DNA from: Gammaproteobacteria bacterium
GTDB taxonomy: Bacteria > Pseudomonadota > Gammaproteobacteria > Steroidobacterales > Steroidobacteraceae
Length of the DNA stretch: 6,157 bases
Direction of reading: 5' to 3'
NCBI GenBank assembly: GCA_030040235.1
Contig: JASHUC010000088.1
Span: 1-6,157 of the forward strand
This document shows positions 5,877 through 6,157 of this stretch, in pieces (position 1 is the stretch's first letter; every line of letters begins with the position of its first letter). The position numbers were made by a program, and so were the translations under genes. The notes under the pieces were generated by a model that was not told where the DNA came from, did not search any database, and saw only the letters and a list, made by a program, of their open reading frames with translations.

Positions 5877-5899
5877 CGCGCGCATGCGCGCGCATATGT
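5877..5899. repeat. Alternating pyrimidine-purine tract with a 16-base perfect palindrome
   Basis: Bases 5877-5892 (CGCGCGCATGCGCGCG) are a perfect palindrome, and strict pyrimidine-purine alternation continues through CATATGT to 5899, 23 bases in all. Such CG/CA alternation is the sequence type most prone to form Z-DNA under negative supercoiling. It lies about 13 bases past the tldD stop. Confidence 0.7.
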
Positions 5900-5911
5900 C
5901 CGCAAAGCGGG

Positions 5912-6157
5912 TCAGCCGGTGCCCCCGACCGTGAGCCCATCCACGCGCAGCGTCGGCTGACCCACGCCGACCGGCACGTTCTGGCCTTCCTTGCCGCAGG
6001 TGCCGACGCCCTCGTCGAGTTTGAGGTCGTTACCCACCATGCTCACGCGCGTGAGGACATCGGGTCCGTTGCCGATCAGTGTCGCGCCCTTGAGCGGCGC
6101 CCCGAGCCGCCCGTTCTCGATGGCGTAGGCCTCACTGGCGGAGAACACGAACTTGCC
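5912..6157 (-). CDS. tldD: TldD, catalytic subunit of the TldD/TldE metalloprotease, C-terminal part (runs off right edge)
   Basis: The last 81 residues are visible, from [16 protein letters not shown] to the end [15 protein letters not shown]. They match the C-terminus of E. coli TldD closely in pattern: KGATLIG (visible 23-29), [20 protein letters not shown] (39-58), and [20 protein letters not shown] (61-80). TldD is the zinc-bearing subunit that cuts unfolded peptides together with PmbA/TldE. Its HExxxH motif lies outside the window; the cysteine in GTCGKEGQ (visible residue 54) corresponds to the third zinc ligand known in the family and is present, so this part looks intact. The TGA stop is at 5914-5912. 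The gene is on the same strand as pmbA, with about 4.3 kb between them. Confidence 0.96.
   Translation of the reverse strand, partial: GKFVFSASEAYAIENGRLGAPLKGATLIGNGPDVLTRVSMVGNDLKLDEGVGTCGKEGQNVPVGVGQPTLRVDGLTVGGTG

Larger units (their letters stand above)
5703..5911. other. Intergenic stretch between tldD and the 58-residue gene
   Basis: This 209-base region holds no gene I can support. On the minus strand it contains, in order after the tldD stop, a weak 4-base-pair hairpin (CCGC/GCGG, 5900-5910), an alternating pyrimidine-purine tract (5877-5899), a -10-like CATAAT (5871-5866) without a clear -35, a perfect 6-base-pair hairpin (5729-5744), and the ribosome binding site of the 58-residue gene. 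If CATAAT is used, the small gene would have a leader of about 150 bases. I saw no tRNA or known riboswitch pattern. Confidence 0.4.

Noticed and set aside
5755..5895. A minus-strand frame starting ATG 5895 with four cysteines, ending in a CTPC pattern, looking slightly like a zinc-binding protein
   Set aside because: No ribosome binding site, third-position GC clearly lower than in neighbouring genes (about two thirds), and the start lies inside the alternating CG tract. Likely chance.
5900..5910. CCGC-AAA-GCGG hairpin after tldD as an intrinsic terminator
   Set aside because: Only four base pairs and no T-run.
1..6157. Mobile elements, CRISPR arrays, tRNA or rRNA genes, prophage or toxin-antitoxin modules
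   Set aside because: No transposase, integrase, regularly spaced repeats or RNA gene patterns were seen; the region looks like ordinary core chromosome.

Overview
This is a GC-rich, gene-dense stretch of bacterial chromosome, most likely from a gammaproteobacterium. The main evidence is the divergent pair pmbA / yjgA, the same arrangement as in Escherichia coli, together with purEK and both halves of the TldD/TldE protease. Very high GC at third codon positions and the ExeA-type ATPase suggest a high-GC lineage of the Xanthomonadales / Nevskiales / Steroidobacter kind. The placement is inference; no rRNA is present to settle it.

Layout. On the minus strand at the left edge are the start of a BtuF-like substrate-binding-fold protein (1-277, cut by the edge) and, just upstream of it and overlapping it by 14 bases, pmbA/tldE (264-1610). 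A short divergent promoter region follows. A plus-strand block then runs yjgA (1681-2196), purE (2227-2727), purK (2724-3818, ATGA overlap with purE) and an ExeA-like AAA ATPase with a C-terminal FHA domain (3830-5125). The remainder is minus strand again: a small two-helix membrane protein (5165-5425), an unrecognised 58-residue protein with a very strong ribosome binding site (5526-5702), a 209-base intergenic stretch, and the 3' end of tldD (5912 to the right edge). No stretch longer than 300 bases lacks a gene.

How the genes work together. PurK and PurE carry out the two-step carboxylation of AIR to CAIR in purine synthesis. TldD and PmbA (TldE) are the two subunits of one metalloprotease; here both lie on the minus strand but are separated by about 4.3 kb of other genes. 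YjgA is a ribosome assembly factor. The ExeA-FHA protein joins a secretion-type ATPase to a phosphothreonine-binding module and has no obvious partner gene in the window.

The most unusual points are about expression signals. yjgA has no ATG, GTG or TTG start that keeps its conserved N-terminus; the only fitting start is an ATT placed 7 bases after a GGGAGG ribosome binding site. purE and the exeA-FHA gene both have a good -10 box 6 to 8 bases before their ATG and no ribosome binding site, which predicts leaderless or nearly leaderless transcripts. I found no clearly new multi-gene system. The least explained part is the 5165-5911 region, with two small uncharacterised genes, several hairpins and a 23-base alternating pyrimidine-purine tract.
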